From NCBI GenBank assembly GCA_025765615.1, contig JAIVFJ010000659.1, positions 1 to 16,237 of the forward strand: a stretch of 16,237 nucleotides of DNA. Direction: 5' to 3'. Below, piece by piece: positions 8,023 through 16,237 of this stretch (its first letter is position 1; each line of letters opens with the position of its first letter). This DNA comes from Zopfochytrium polystomum. Taxonomy: Eukaryota > Chytridiomycota > Chytridiomycetes > Chytridiales > Chytridiaceae. Made by a program: the position numbers and the translations under genes. Under the pieces are notes generated by a model, which had not been told where the DNA came from, searched no databases, and saw nothing but the letters and a program-made list of their open reading frames with translations.

Positions 8023-8245
8023 GGAAAAGAATTCAAATGAATCAAAACACGAATCACAGATGGCAAAATAGTGCTTCCCCAAAGAGAAAAAAAACGAAAA
8101 TATCACAAGAAAAAACAACAAAGAGTCGGTTTTTCAAGTCCAGCCCAGCCGGAACCAACGAAACCCCGCCCCCAACGACCCACCACCACGCGGTCGTCGT
8201 CCACCAAACCATCCCAACCCTCCCTAGCCCCCGCCTCCCCTCCGT

Positions 8246-10110
8246 TCACGGCCCCGTCTTCACCGCCTTGACCCGCCCGCTGACAAACCTCCCTGCGACC
8301 TCGACCGCCTTGCCGCTGTGCCGCAACCCGACCTCGCGCGCGACGACCTCGAGCACGCGGTTCTCGATCTTGCGGCCGCTCTGGTGGAGCACGAAGGGAC
8401 GGTTGCCCGTCGGGCGGAAGAGCGGGTGGCGCGGGCGGGTCGACGGCGACGACGGCGAGGAGGAAGAGGAGGAAGAGGACGGGGACGGGCGACGGGTAGT
8501 GGTGGTCAAAGACAAAGTCGGCGGCAAAACTTCATGTAGAGGCCCGCAAAGAGCTCGGTCTCGGTGTCGAGGACGAGGAGCGGGCGGGCGCGGGCGGGCG
8601 GCGGGACGAACGCGGGTGGTTGGCACCGCTGGACTGCTGCCGTTGTCGTCTGTGACCTGTCCGGCGTCCGTCAAATGCGGGACCGAGCGGGGGAACCGGA
8701 GGGCGGCGGAGCGGGGAAGGCGGCGTCGTACTTTGGCACGCCGATGGCGGGGCCGGGACGCGGCGACGACGACGGACGGGTCGGCGCCGTGCGCGACGAG
8801 ATATCGGCGTCTCTCGGCCTCGGCTCTGACGACGTCGAACTGACGGCCGCCGTGCTTCGTCAAAGCGCGCGGCGGCAACCGGGTCGTTGTCGCGGTCCTC
8901 GGTCTCGGCGGCCGTCGAGGCGGCGACGGCGCGGCGACGGGGCCGTTATTGTCGTCGCCGCCGTCGAGCGCGAGGGCCGGGTCGCGGGTCCAGACGGCGT
9001 CGCGGCGGAGGTAGGCGAGGTGGAGTGCGAGCTGGTCGTCCGCGCACTCTGAAGTATAGACGCGGGAGAAGAGTGCGGCGACGGAGGATGCGCGGCCGAC
9101 GACGAGGCCGGCGTTGAGGAAAGCGAGGGGCGAGCCTTGGCCGTTCCAGATGCGGTTGCGACCGGGGTGCTGTAGCGCCCAAGTTTGCGGCGCGGGCCGG
9201 CGGTGCAGGGCCATGGCGTCGAGCGGGTGCCTGACGCCGGCGGGGCGCCAGACGTTGTCGCGGTCGAGGTACGCCGGGGCGAGCTGCTCGTCGGCCACAG
9301 GGCGGTCTCGGTGCCCATGAGGACGGCGTCGAGCGAGCCGCCGCGGGCCGCGCGACGGCCCACGCGCTCCAAATGTCGTCGGCGGTGGTGTTGGGGAGAA
9401 TCAAGACGTCCGACGCGTCGGTGAGGATCAGCAGCCGCGCCGGGTCCGCGCGGGCGACGGCGGCCGCGTAGTCGGCGTAGGCCCGGACACGCCGGCCCCA
9501 GCCGCGCCACGGCTCGTGCAGGCCGAGGACCGTCAGCGGGATGCCCGTGCCGTGGACGCCTTCCGCGAACCGGTTGATGCCCGACGAGCAGCTCGTGATA
9601 AACGTGACCCACTCCACGTCGGGCCGCTGGCCGTGCCGGCTCTGCGTTTCCGAGAGAGCCGTCGCGTTCAGCACAACGTCCGAGCACGGCGCCGAGTCGA
9701 CCGTCGAGGCGCCGGGAGCCGCAGCATGTCTGTGATGAGGTGGCGCCACTGGTCTGCGAAGCAGACGAGCGAGTCGGTGACGGGCCGGATGAGCTGGGAC
9801 TCGGCCCCGTCGCTCGCAACGGCCACTTTGAAGTCGCGATCCCGCGACAGCACAATGTGGACGGACGCGCCCAACAGAAGAAGCACCGCCGCGACAGCGC
9901 CAAAGAGCACCCTTCGCCACACACGCTTTGAGAACAACCGGGCTGGAAGGATGCGGTGGTGTCGATTGTGGTGGTGAGAGTAGTGGTGATCTCCTGACGA
10001 CAGCGAAAACAGAGGCAAAACGGATTGCAGGCCGGCGTCCTTTTTGCTACCGAGATGTGGTGACGTGTTGAGTGCCGCAGTGACTGGAGAGGATGTGCTG
10101 GTTTGCTTTC
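8246..10110 (-). CDS. PLOD-type (procollagen-lysine) glycosyltransferase-like membrane protein, multiple frameshifts
   Basis: Resembles the N-terminal glycosyltransferase domain of PLOD/lysyl hydroxylases, which adds sugar to hydroxylysine in the ER. Reading 3'-ward on the minus strand: a His-rich N-terminal segment, a basic patch (RLFSKRVWRR), one TM anchor (VLFGAVAAVLLLLGASVHIV, about 9910-9848) giving type II topology, VEWVTFITSCSSGINRF, VLGLHEPWRGW, ARLLILTDASDVLIL (metal/UDP-binding D-x-x-D), DAVLMGTETALWP then DEQLAP (PLOD CWPDE block), PLAFLNAGLVVGRASSV (FLNSGG-like), ADDQLALHLAYL, and near the end NRPFVLHQSG (HGNG-like). These conserved blocks lie in different frames. One added base each near 9714-9716, 9345-9347 and 9292-9296 restores the first part; several more shifts follow between 8930 and 8430. 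The stop is TGA at 8246-8248. No hydroxylase domain follows. There is no ATG upstream until about 10521, so the true start is unknown. Confidence 0.7.
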
Positions 10111-10805
10111 CGATCGAGCGAAGAAGACCGCCGACTGGTAGACGAAGACAGCGAAAACGCTGACGACGCAACCGAACACGTCGGTGATGCCGATCGACGG
10201 GATGAGGTCGGCGAGGCTCCCGGTGACGATGAGGACGACGGCGAAAGTGATGACGGTGCGAAGGACGCAGGCGGGATGGCGACGCGAAGCGAGAATGTTG
10301 GGGACGACGAAGGAGGAGACGAGGATGCTGAGGAGGGAGTTGCCGCAGCCGTGCCTGATTCAGACGACGACGCGGGACTGAAGCCGCCGTCGGCTGGGAC
10401 AGCGAAAACCGGGGTCGTTGTGCTGTCGTCGTCGTCTGCAGCGGCCCGCTGATGCTGCTGCAAGAAGAGCTGCGACGGTCTCGTGCTATGGTCGCTGTTC
10501 GCGTGCGGCAAAGGCAAGGCATTGCGGACCAGGGGGTGGCGGAGTTGTGGGGGTGGGTTTTTGTGTCCCAAGCAGTGCCTCCTCTTCCCGTTGTTCGGAC
10601 GCAAGGGTGGTGGTGGTGGTGGGGTGGGTGACCAACGCGTGGAAACGGGTGGCGGCAGCGGCAACGGCGCCCGAGGGTCGTGGGCGTCGAGGGCGCCCAC
10701 CCCGTCGAGCTGATGCCGGAAGCGATTCGGCTGGCGCGTCGGATCCCACGCGTGTAGGGAGGGCTGCGGTTGCGGTGGTTGCGGGTCGTTGGCGTCTTGT
10801 GGCAT
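10081..10805 (-). CDS. Multi-pass membrane protein segment, possibly fused to the glycosyltransferase
   Basis: From ATG 10805 the frame begins MPQDANDPQPPQPQPS, a Pro/Ser/Asp-rich and probably cytosolic region (a neighbouring frame carries LASEQREEEALLGTQKP, implying shifts between about 10620 and 10480). The 10356-10081 block then encodes three likely TM helices: NSLLSILVSSFVVPNIL, VLRTVITFAVVLIVTGSLAD and VFGCVVSVFAVFVYQSAVFF, with almost every codon ending in C or G. A frame change near 10356 links the two parts. The helices loosely resemble the C-terminal end of amino acid/auxin-permease (Aa_trans) proteins (RT..., then IPSIG, then a final helix), but I would not assign the family. The frame continues into the glycosyltransferase region without a stop and without an ATG. 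The coding sequence may begin upstream of 10805, since the same frame stays open to about 10898 (WINLPKAQVRPTGPPTPAIL). Confidence 0.45.
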
Positions 10806-11170
10806 CGCGTCGAGGATAGCGGGGGTAGGGGGACCGGTGGGGCGGACCTGGGCTTTTGGGAGGTTGATCCAGCAGAGAGGGGACTGACTATGGACGAGCT
10901 ATGGGCAGCAGCAGTTTACAGATGGGAGTGAGCATCAACCAACAGGGCTGATGTTCTGATGAGGCTGGCTGGCTGCAGAGCACGTCCGCGGTGGCCGACG
11001 GAGGGAGGAGTCGCCAATCAATCAATAAAATAGTAAGGTGCGGTAGCAGGGTTCTCGTTCCAACGCGGCTTGTCGAGCGAGAGAAGGAAGGGGGGAAGGC
11101 CCTGAGTAGAAGTGCGGAGCGGAGTGGGGTCGGGTGGTGGGGTGGGAGGGTACGTGGAAGAGGGGTCGAC

Positions 11171-11219
11171 GGAGGGAGGAGGGAGGGAGGGAGGGAGGGA
11201 GGAGGGAGGGAGGGAGGGA
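11171..11219 (+). repeat. (GGGA)n tract, potential G-quadruplex
   Basis: About 49 bp of GGGA/GGAGGGA units with more than eight GGG runs, similar to the tract at 7823-7860. Confidence 0.9.
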
Positions 11220-11348
11220 TAGCGTGGAGATATGCGGTTGTTGGTGTTGTTGAGTTGATGCTGTTTTGTGTGTTTATGATGTTGACGGACGGACAACGGA
11301 TGGGCTGCAGACAGAGAGGGCGGAGACAGAGTGGGGCGACGGACAAAC

Positions 11349-11439
11349 GAGAGAGAGAGAGGAGAGAAGAGAGAGAGAGGAGAGAAGAGAGAGAGAAGAG
11401 GCAGGTAGGCAGGCAGGCAGGCAGGCAGACAGACAGACA
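11349..11439 (+). repeat. Compound GA, GGCA and GACA microsatellite
   Basis: A GA-rich purine run (11349-11402) passes directly into tandem GGCA units (about 11403-11430) and then GACA units to about 11439. Pure slippage of adjacent motifs explains the Arg/Glu- and Cys/Leu-rich frames seen here. Confidence 0.9.
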
Positions 11440-11615
11440 ACAGCAAAACGGACTCCATGTTTACTTGAAAGCACGATGACAAAACTGCCACTTCAGTTTT
11501 GTCACGGTAAGGTCGGAGTTTGTAATGAGAGAGGGAGAAAGGGGCGGACAGCGACAGAGGATGGATGGATGGTCCAGCCGAGAGGCGAAGGAAGAAGGAA
11601 GAAGGAGAAAGAAGG

Positions 11616-11680
11616 AGGACAGACAGACAAACAGACAGACAGAGGAGGCAGGCAGACCAACAGACTGACAGACAGGCTAA
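11616..11680 (+). repeat. GACA/GGCA tetranucleotide repeat
   Basis: Degenerate cagacaga/caggcaga units interrupted by a few substitutions. The CTGT block at 11990-12012 is its reverse complement. Confidence 0.85.
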
Positions 11681-11877
11681 GAAGGGAGTAGGGAAAATGA
11701 GCCAATGAGCGGTGGTGATGCTTTTGAGTGGGGGGTGGACGGACCTGGCGGCGGTCGGTCGGAGGACGGGAACCAGCGAAAAAGTCCGATCCGTGTGTCG
11801 GACGCCCATTCGCGGCGCATTCCTTGGGCTTCTTCCATTTTTCTTTCATCGTTTGCGGGAGATAGAGAGAGGAGCCA

Positions 11878-11910
11878 TAGAGAGAGAGAGAGAGAGAGAG
11901 AGGGAGAGGA
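11878..11910 (+). repeat. (GA)n microsatellite
   Basis: Near-perfect GA dinucleotide run of about 33 bp ending in gggagagga. Confidence 0.9.
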
Positions 11911-11989
11911 CTGCGGCGGATTTGGGAAACTTACCCAACCTCCGTGTTTACTTAATTCTTCCTAAGCGTCCCTCCCACTTTCCGATCTC

Positions 11990-12012
11990 TCTGTCTGTCT
12001 GTCTGTCTGTCT
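11990..12012 (+). repeat. (CTGT)n microsatellite
   Basis: About five CTGT units, the reverse complement of the CAGA-type repeat 320 bp upstream. Confidence 0.9.
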
Positions 12013-12441
12013 CCCTATCTGCGTCTCTCCTTTCTCTCTTGCCCAGACGGAGTCGGAAGTTCCCTCCGTCGAAACGCGGAGCAACCAGGGCGAGGACGAC
12101 CAGCCATCCACTGCAGTAAAGAGCGGTCAAAGGGAGGCAGGTCCTTTACTTGTAATGCAGAATTGGTGATGTCAATCAGAGCAAAGTCCATTCAAAACTT
12201 GCCCTACTCTGCGTGCGTGTGGGAACAACCAGAGTTACATGTACTTCGTCGCGTCCTGCAGTCAGCCAAACAAAAACAGCAATCAATGCGGCTAGCCTCT
12301 CCATCTGTCTTTCACGTCAAATGCACGCGGAGGGAGGCACGGACAGAGAAAGAGCCCACACTCTTTGCAAAATTTTGTGCGGAGGCGGATCTCGAAAACA
12401 CGTTTCCCCCTCGATTTTCCCCGCCTGTCTGCAACGTCCTT

Positions 12442-12558
12442 CTTCTGTCTCTCTCACTCTGTCTCCTCTCTCTCCTCTCTCTCTCTCCTCTCTCTCCTCT
12501 CCTCCCCTCTCCTCCTCTCATCCTCTCTCTCTCCCTCTCTCTCTTCTCTCTCTCTGTC
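12442..12558 (+). repeat. CT-rich polypyrimidine tract
   Basis: About 117 bp of CT dinucleotides with CTCC interruptions, of the same type as the tract at 2150-2452 and complementary to the GA run at 11349-11402. Confidence 0.9.
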
Positions 12559-12772
12559 TTTGTCTCCCCGTCTCCTACAGCCCACCTTCTCTCCCTCAAC
12601 CAACACATCTCCCTCCTTTTCTTTGCCTGATTTCTCTTCCACAAGAAAGAACCAGCCCAGCGGAGGAGGATTTCTTGAAATGCATTTGCGAGCGAGTGCC
12701 AACGGACCAAAAAAAAAGGACTAATGAGGAGAGCGGAAAAGAAATGAAAGGTGTCCGCCTTAGAGCGTCGAA

Positions 12773-12794
12773 ACACACACACACACACACACAC
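12773..12794 (+). repeat. (AC)11 microsatellite
   Basis: Eleven perfect AC dinucleotides. Confidence 0.95.
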
Positions 12795-13408
12795 TCATAT
12801 CAACATCTGCTGGAAAGCCAGAGGGAGAGGGAGAGAGACAGGAGAGCTAGAGGGAGATAGAGAGATATGGAGGACAGACAAACACGGGGTAGCCCCCGCC
12901 CTCGATGGCGGGAAAACTCTTCTACCGATATCCATCTACTTTCATTCTTATTCTGCTCATGGAGCGAGAAGCAAAAGCAATCAGAAGAAGAAGAAAAGAA
13001 AAAAGAGCTCGCAATCACCCAAGCTAAAGCCCTCCCCATCCCCAAACTAGAAACCTCCTTATCACATACTGCACAAGTCAGAGGCGTTCGGAGGCTGTCG
13101 GCTGAATGGGATTCAGACGTACCCTAGCCGTCCCCGGTTTGACATTTCTTTGGCGGTGACCGACCCAAACATGTCGCCGCCATCTCTCTCGGGGCTCGGA
13201 GACATCAAGCAGCTGTTTAGGAACCCAAGGCTTCACAACCCCCCCGGACTCGGTTCTGGTTCGCTGAACACCATTTCGTTCTTCCCTCGAAGTACACTTT
13301 GTTGGATTCAGCATTTTTCAGCTCGCTGGGGAAAGAAAGAAAGAAAGAAATGCATAACTACTGAGTTGCGGCGGCTCTTGTTGCATATGCCAAGGGGAAG
13401 CGGCGCGT

Positions 13409-16237
13409 TCAAACGGGAACCAGCGGGGAAAAAAAAGACGTTAAGAAACCCAACGTAGAGCAACTCTCACCACCACCAAAAATTCTCCACGATTCAAAAT
13501 TTTTAGGACACTTCGAGGATTCCCTCCCCGCGCCATCGCCCGCACTCGCACCCGCACTCGCGCCGTCTCTGGGCGCCGCTAGCCCACCGGGCGCCGCCCA
13601 CCCAACGCCGTCACCCGATCTTGAATCCGCCTCGCTCTGCGGCGGCACGGGCGGTGGCGGTGGGTGCGGCGGGTGCAGCAAACCGTTTAGGCCTCCCGCC
13701 GCTGCAGCCTCCGCAACGGCCGCGGCTGCGACATATTTTCGCTCACCCCACGCAGCCTCCGCAACAGTCCCAACTGCCGGCGCTACGGCCACCGCCACCG
13801 GCCCCGCCGTCACCACCGTCGCCGCAACTAAAGCCACGCAGTGGCGGCACACAAAGTCCTCCGTCTCCCACTTCCCGCCGGCGCTGCCGTCGCTCCAACG
13901 ACTCCCCGGCCGCCGCGCGGCCTCGGCGCACGCGAGGTGCTGCCAGCGCGAGCATCGGCCGCACGCGATCATCGGGCGGCCGTCTGTATTTTGCGGGGGA
14001 CCCAACAAGCGGTCAGAACATGAGAAGAAAACGGGAAAGAGAGCGCGCGGGGTTGGACAACAAAACAAAAAACCTAACAAGGCCAACAAAAAAAAAATAA
14101 AACAAAAAAAGGCAACCCACCGCCCCCCAGTTCCGCCCCGCGACGCCGCAGGGGCAGTCAAACTCCCACTCGTCGTCGTCGTCGTCCTGGTCCTCGCTGG
14201 GAGCGGCGGCGGCGGCCGCATCCCCCCGGTCGCCGTCGGTCATTTGCAGCACCACAGCGACGGCGTCGCCTTCACCCTCTCCAATCTGGTCCACCTTGAG
14301 CCGCTTCACGCCGTCGGCGCGGTCATCTTGCTCCGCAGCATCGAGCGCGCGGCGACGCTTCGCCAGCCGCTCTTCGCGCGACTCGCGCGGCGCCGCGGTC
14401 GCTACCGACGAGACAGCCGCTGCGGCGGCGGTGATAGCCCGGGTGCGGCGGTCCGAGTCGAGCAGGCGGGCCGCCGCCGCCGCCGCCGCAGCGGCGTCGC
14501 GTTCGGCGCGGGCGCGCTCTTCGCGCTCGAGGCGCGTGCGGCGATGCGGACTGACGCGCGAACCGTGGTTGTCGCTGCTGCGCCGCTGTTGGCGAGCGCG
14601 GCGGCTGTGGCGGCGCGAAGCCGGTCCGCGGGCGACGCGCCGAGTTGCTGCTGCTGCCGGCGTCGAGCGTCGTCTTCCTTCTTGCGGAGCAAAGGGACGA
14701 CGCGCGGGACGGCCTGGTCGACGAGGAAGCGGTGCAGGTCGCGCTCCAGCTCGTGTTTGGACGCGGCAAAGTGCGCGGGGAGGCGCATCCAGTCCTCTGA
14801 GGTGAGGCAGACGAGGTCGAACCGGCGGCGCGGGGCGGTCGGGTCAGTGACGGGCGGGTTTGATGGGGGATGCAGTACGGGGTCGTAGTGGGACGTGCTC
14901 GAGGCGGAGACAGAGGAAGAGGATGGAGAAGTCGATCGTTGGTTGGTTTTCCGCTGGGCGCGGATCCAAAGGGGAGCCTCGCGATAGAGCCGGTTGTCTG
15001 AAGTGGTAGGGGGGAGTTTTGAGTTGAAGAGTGGGGGAGGGTGAAGGCAGGAGGCCAAAGTCAACGGGGGCTTGAAGTGGGCTCCGAACACGTTATTACC
15101 GTCAAACATCCAATATGTGTTTCCTTTCGAGTCCCAGCCGATCGGATCTACGCGCTTTTGTTGGAGAATCGAAAGCATTTAGTAGGATCGTCATGGGAAG
15201 CGCACACTCTCTGATCGCCAGACGGCGAAAACTCACCCAGTGCTGCACCTCGTTGTCGGCTCGAGTCGCCACCCGAAAGCGCTCTTGGTGTTCGAGCTGC
15301 CACTCGCAAAGGTGGAGTAGAATCCTCACCTTCATAAGTGCGAATGGGGCAGCAATTCAGTAATGGACGGAGAGATTGTGTGAGAACAGTCCTCAAACTC
15401 GTCTGCCTACCCTATCCAGAAGCTTAACGTCTCGATACTCCACACCCTCGGGAAACGCAGTATGCAACACGCCGTATCGGTACTCTTCTCTCCGGTAATA
15501 CATGGTCCAATTGTCTGATCTGGAGAAAGGAACTTGTGAGGCTCCTGCCAAGCACGATTGGTGATCAACCTACAGAATGTATCGGTTCTGCGTCAAGGTG
15601 CGAAGTAGCTTGACGTGGACTTCAGTGAAGATTGGGGACGGGTCCGGGGCCAGCAAGAACGTTTCCAGGTCCTAAACAAAGAGGGAAGTGGTGGGAAAAA
15701 CGCATCACGATCAGCTTTCACACAATCCCTCAGAAAGCCAGAGATTCCTAAAACAACTCCACTTGGCCCCTCCCGCAATCTCTATATGCCCCCTACCTCA
15801 GTCTCAAACCTTTCCTCCTCCTCCTCCTCGTCCAGCTTCCGCGCCCTCTTCGACTTACCGGCCGCGGCATTGCCGAACCCGTCGGCGGCCGCAGCGACCC
15901 GCCAGCGGATCCTGAGCGCGGAGGAAAACAGCGCAAAGAACTGCGCGACGGCGGCAAACTCCCACAGCCCGCGCGCAGCTCGGCGAGAGCGGGAGTCGCG
16001 GCGAGGACGGGGACGAGCGAGGATGGGTCGGGGCGCGGGGTTGGGTCGTCGGCGGTGGAGGAGGAGGGCGTGAAGCGTGCGGAGCGGCGGGTGGGGCGCG
16101 GGTCGGGCGGGGGTTCGCGGGGGAGGCGGTACGGCGCGAGGAGCGGGAGGAGGTGGAGGGCGGGGGCGGGTGACTGTGGGGCGAGCCGCGGCGGCGGCGG
16201 GACGAGGGGGATAGCGGGGAGGGTCGGTCGGCGGAGT
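13409..16237 (-). CDS. DDT-WHIM-PHD chromatin-remodelling protein (RSF1/CECR2-like), 5'-truncated
   Basis: Likely nuclear accessory subunit of an ISWI-type remodeller. Minus strand, in order: a Pro-rich stretch with LAPYRLPREPPPDPRPTRRS; DDT domain (EFAAVAQFFALFSSALRI, then TEVHVKLLRTL, DNWTMYYRREEYRYG, PEGVEYRDVKLLDR); WHIM1 (ILLHLCEWQLEHQERFR, DPIGWDSKGNTYWMF, DDNRLYREAPLWI); a block LTSEDWMRLPAHF with SKHELERDLHRFL; an Arg/Glu/Ala-rich coiled region; an acidic stretch; and a C4HC3 PHD finger (CPC, CGRC, WQHLAC, CRHC). Exons: 16237..15797, 15671..15574, 15519..15411, 15329..15237, 15154..15100, 14997..14121 and 13983..13409. The five introns upstream of 14997 join in phase. The PHD intron (14120..13984) joins in phase only if the six-C run 14123-14128 lacks one base. 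Further single-base losses are inferred near 15968-15970 and 14541-14545. The stop is TGA at 13409-13411. The 5' end lies outside the window. DDT-WHIM-PHD order fits RSF1 best. Confidence 0.85.
13984..14120 (-). other. Intron (137 nt) splitting the PHD finger
   Basis: Donor GTGGGT and acceptor AAATACAG. It separates the first Cys pair (CPC) from the second (CGRC). The phase fits only if one G is added to the six-G run beside the donor. Confidence 0.65.
14998..15099 (-). other. Intron (102 nt) inside the WHIM1 motif
   Basis: Donor GTAATA and acceptor CCACTTCAG. Splicing in phase 1 rebuilds the canonical WMFDDNRLYRE motif exactly. Confidence 0.9.
15155..15236 (-). other. Intron (82 nt) between LCEWQL and PIGWDS motifs
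   Basis: Donor GTGAGT, branch-like CTACTAAAT and acceptor ACAAAAG; phase 0. It joins VQHW to RVDPIGWDS. Confidence 0.85.
15330..15410 (-). other. Intron (81 nt)
   Basis: Donor GTAGGC and acceptor TTATGAAG; phase 0. It joins VKLLDR to VRILLHLCEW, reconstructing the usual DDT-WHIM junction. Confidence 0.85.
15520..15573 (-). other. Intron (54 nt)
   Basis: Donor GTAGGT and acceptor CCTTTCTCCAG. It joins QNRYIL to SDNWTMYY in phase 2. Confidence 0.9.
15672..15796 (-). other. Intron (125 nt)
   Basis: Donor GTAGGG and acceptor CTTTGTTTAG. It joins ERFETE to DLETFLLAP in phase 0. Confidence 0.9.

Larger units (their letters stand above)
7257..8245. other. Low-complexity spacer between WD40 and glycosyltransferase genes
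   Basis: About 1 kb on the 5' side of the WD40 gene and the 3' side of the glycosyltransferase gene. It must hold the start of the WD40 gene or its missing 5' exon(s), but no ATG exon joining in phase was identified. It carries long homopolymers (T34, A23, A26), a GGGA tract and a small hairpin at 7422-7439 (GACACC, 6-nt loop, GGTGTC). No other coding signal is convincing. Confidence 0.55.
10890..13408. other. Long microsatellite-rich intergenic region
   Basis: About 2.5 kb between the 5' side of the membrane protein/glycosyltransferase and the 3' end of the DDT-PHD gene. It is a patchwork of simple repeats: GGGA (11171-11219), GA (11349-11402), GGCA/GACA (11403-11439), GACA/GGCA (11616-11680), GA (11878-11910), CTGT (11990-12012), CT (12442-12558), AC (12773-12794) and GA (12820-12868). 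Open frames here are Arg/Glu, Ser/Leu or Cys/Leu-rich repeat artefacts. A frame at 13171-13458 (MSPPSLSGLGDIKQLF...) has an ATG in good context but weak codon bias and no motif; I do not call it. Confidence 0.7.

Noticed and set aside
8860..10179. 439-codon minus-strand open frame as one protein
   Set aside because: Only its first part (TM helices) and a short internal block (DAVLMGTETALW) look genuine; the remainder is the wrong frame of the glycosyltransferase gene.
10093..10452. Acidic 119-residue plus-strand open frame (DDGESDDGAKD-like)
   Set aside because: It is the antisense of the TM-helix coding block on the minus strand, whose codon bias and hydrophobic pattern are far stronger.
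11274..11474. Cys/Leu-rich minus-strand open frame resembling a small cysteine-rich secreted protein
   Set aside because: The Cys-Leu periodicity is produced by the GGCA/GACA tetranucleotide repeat.
13171..13458. Plus-strand open frame starting MSPPSLSGLGDIKQLF
   Set aside because: The ATG context is good but codon bias is weak, the end is Lys-rich low complexity, and it overlaps the 3' end of the DDT-PHD gene.
1..16237. tRNA, rRNA, CRISPR arrays, transposases and retroelement proteins
   Set aside because: No cloverleaf with a B-box-like sequence, no regularly spaced direct repeats with unique spacers, and no reverse transcriptase, integrase or transposase motif was seen in any frame.

Overview
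The window looks like nuclear DNA from a fungus, most likely an early-diverging zoosporic lineage (Chytridiomycota or Blastocladiomycota). This is an inference. It rests on GC-rich coding sequence with strongly C/G-ending codons, short GT-AG introns of 54-137 nt, a fungal-type sugar porter, an ankyrin-like protein built on hxxVLxWW repeats of the kind abundant in zoosporic fungi and amoebae, and long CT/GA, CAGA, GGGA and poly(A/T) tracts between genes. No bacterial operon, CRISPR array, transposase, tRNA or rRNA was recognised.

Layout, left to right. 1-1273 (+): 3' part of an MFS hexose transporter, cut by the window edge. 1274-2885: intergenic, dominated by a roughly 300-bp CT-rich tract. 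2886-3246 (+): small unrecognised protein with a poly-Thr N-terminus. 3247-3950: intergenic, relatively AT-rich. 3951-4305 (-): small two-exon gene found here by splice-phase reasoning. 4306-6048 (+): single-exon 580-aa ankyrin-like repeat protein whose ATG overlaps the possible ATG of the preceding minus gene. 6326-about 7256 (-): WD40-repeat gene, convergent with the ankyrin gene. 7300-8245: low-complexity DNA with T34, A23, A26 and GGGA tracts. 8246-about 10110 (-): PLOD-type (procollagen-lysine glycosyltransferase-like) glycosyltransferase with a membrane anchor. About 10081-10805 (-): multi-pass membrane protein segment that runs into the glycosyltransferase without an intervening ATG. 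10890-13408: about 2.5 kb of mostly microsatellite intergenic DNA. 13409-16237 (-): DDT-WHIM-PHD chromatin protein of RSF1/CECR2 type, with six resolvable introns and its 5' end beyond the window.

Two window-wide patterns matter. First, the MFS and ankyrin genes read through cleanly, but the WD40, glycosyltransferase, multi-TM and DDT-PHD genes each change frame one or more times with no room for an intron. Almost every junction is repaired by adding one base, often in a G/C run. I read this mainly as consensus deletion errors rather than true pseudogenes, but the sequence alone cannot decide. Second, six of eight phase-supported introns use a GTRGG 5' splice site instead of the usual GTRAG.

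The genes do not form a pathway; they look like an ordinary fungal gene neighbourhood. I found no clearly new multi-gene system. The most interesting items are the head-to-head overlapping gene starts near 4306, the PLOD-type glycosyltransferase and its possible fusion to a multi-pass membrane region, and the splice-site pattern.
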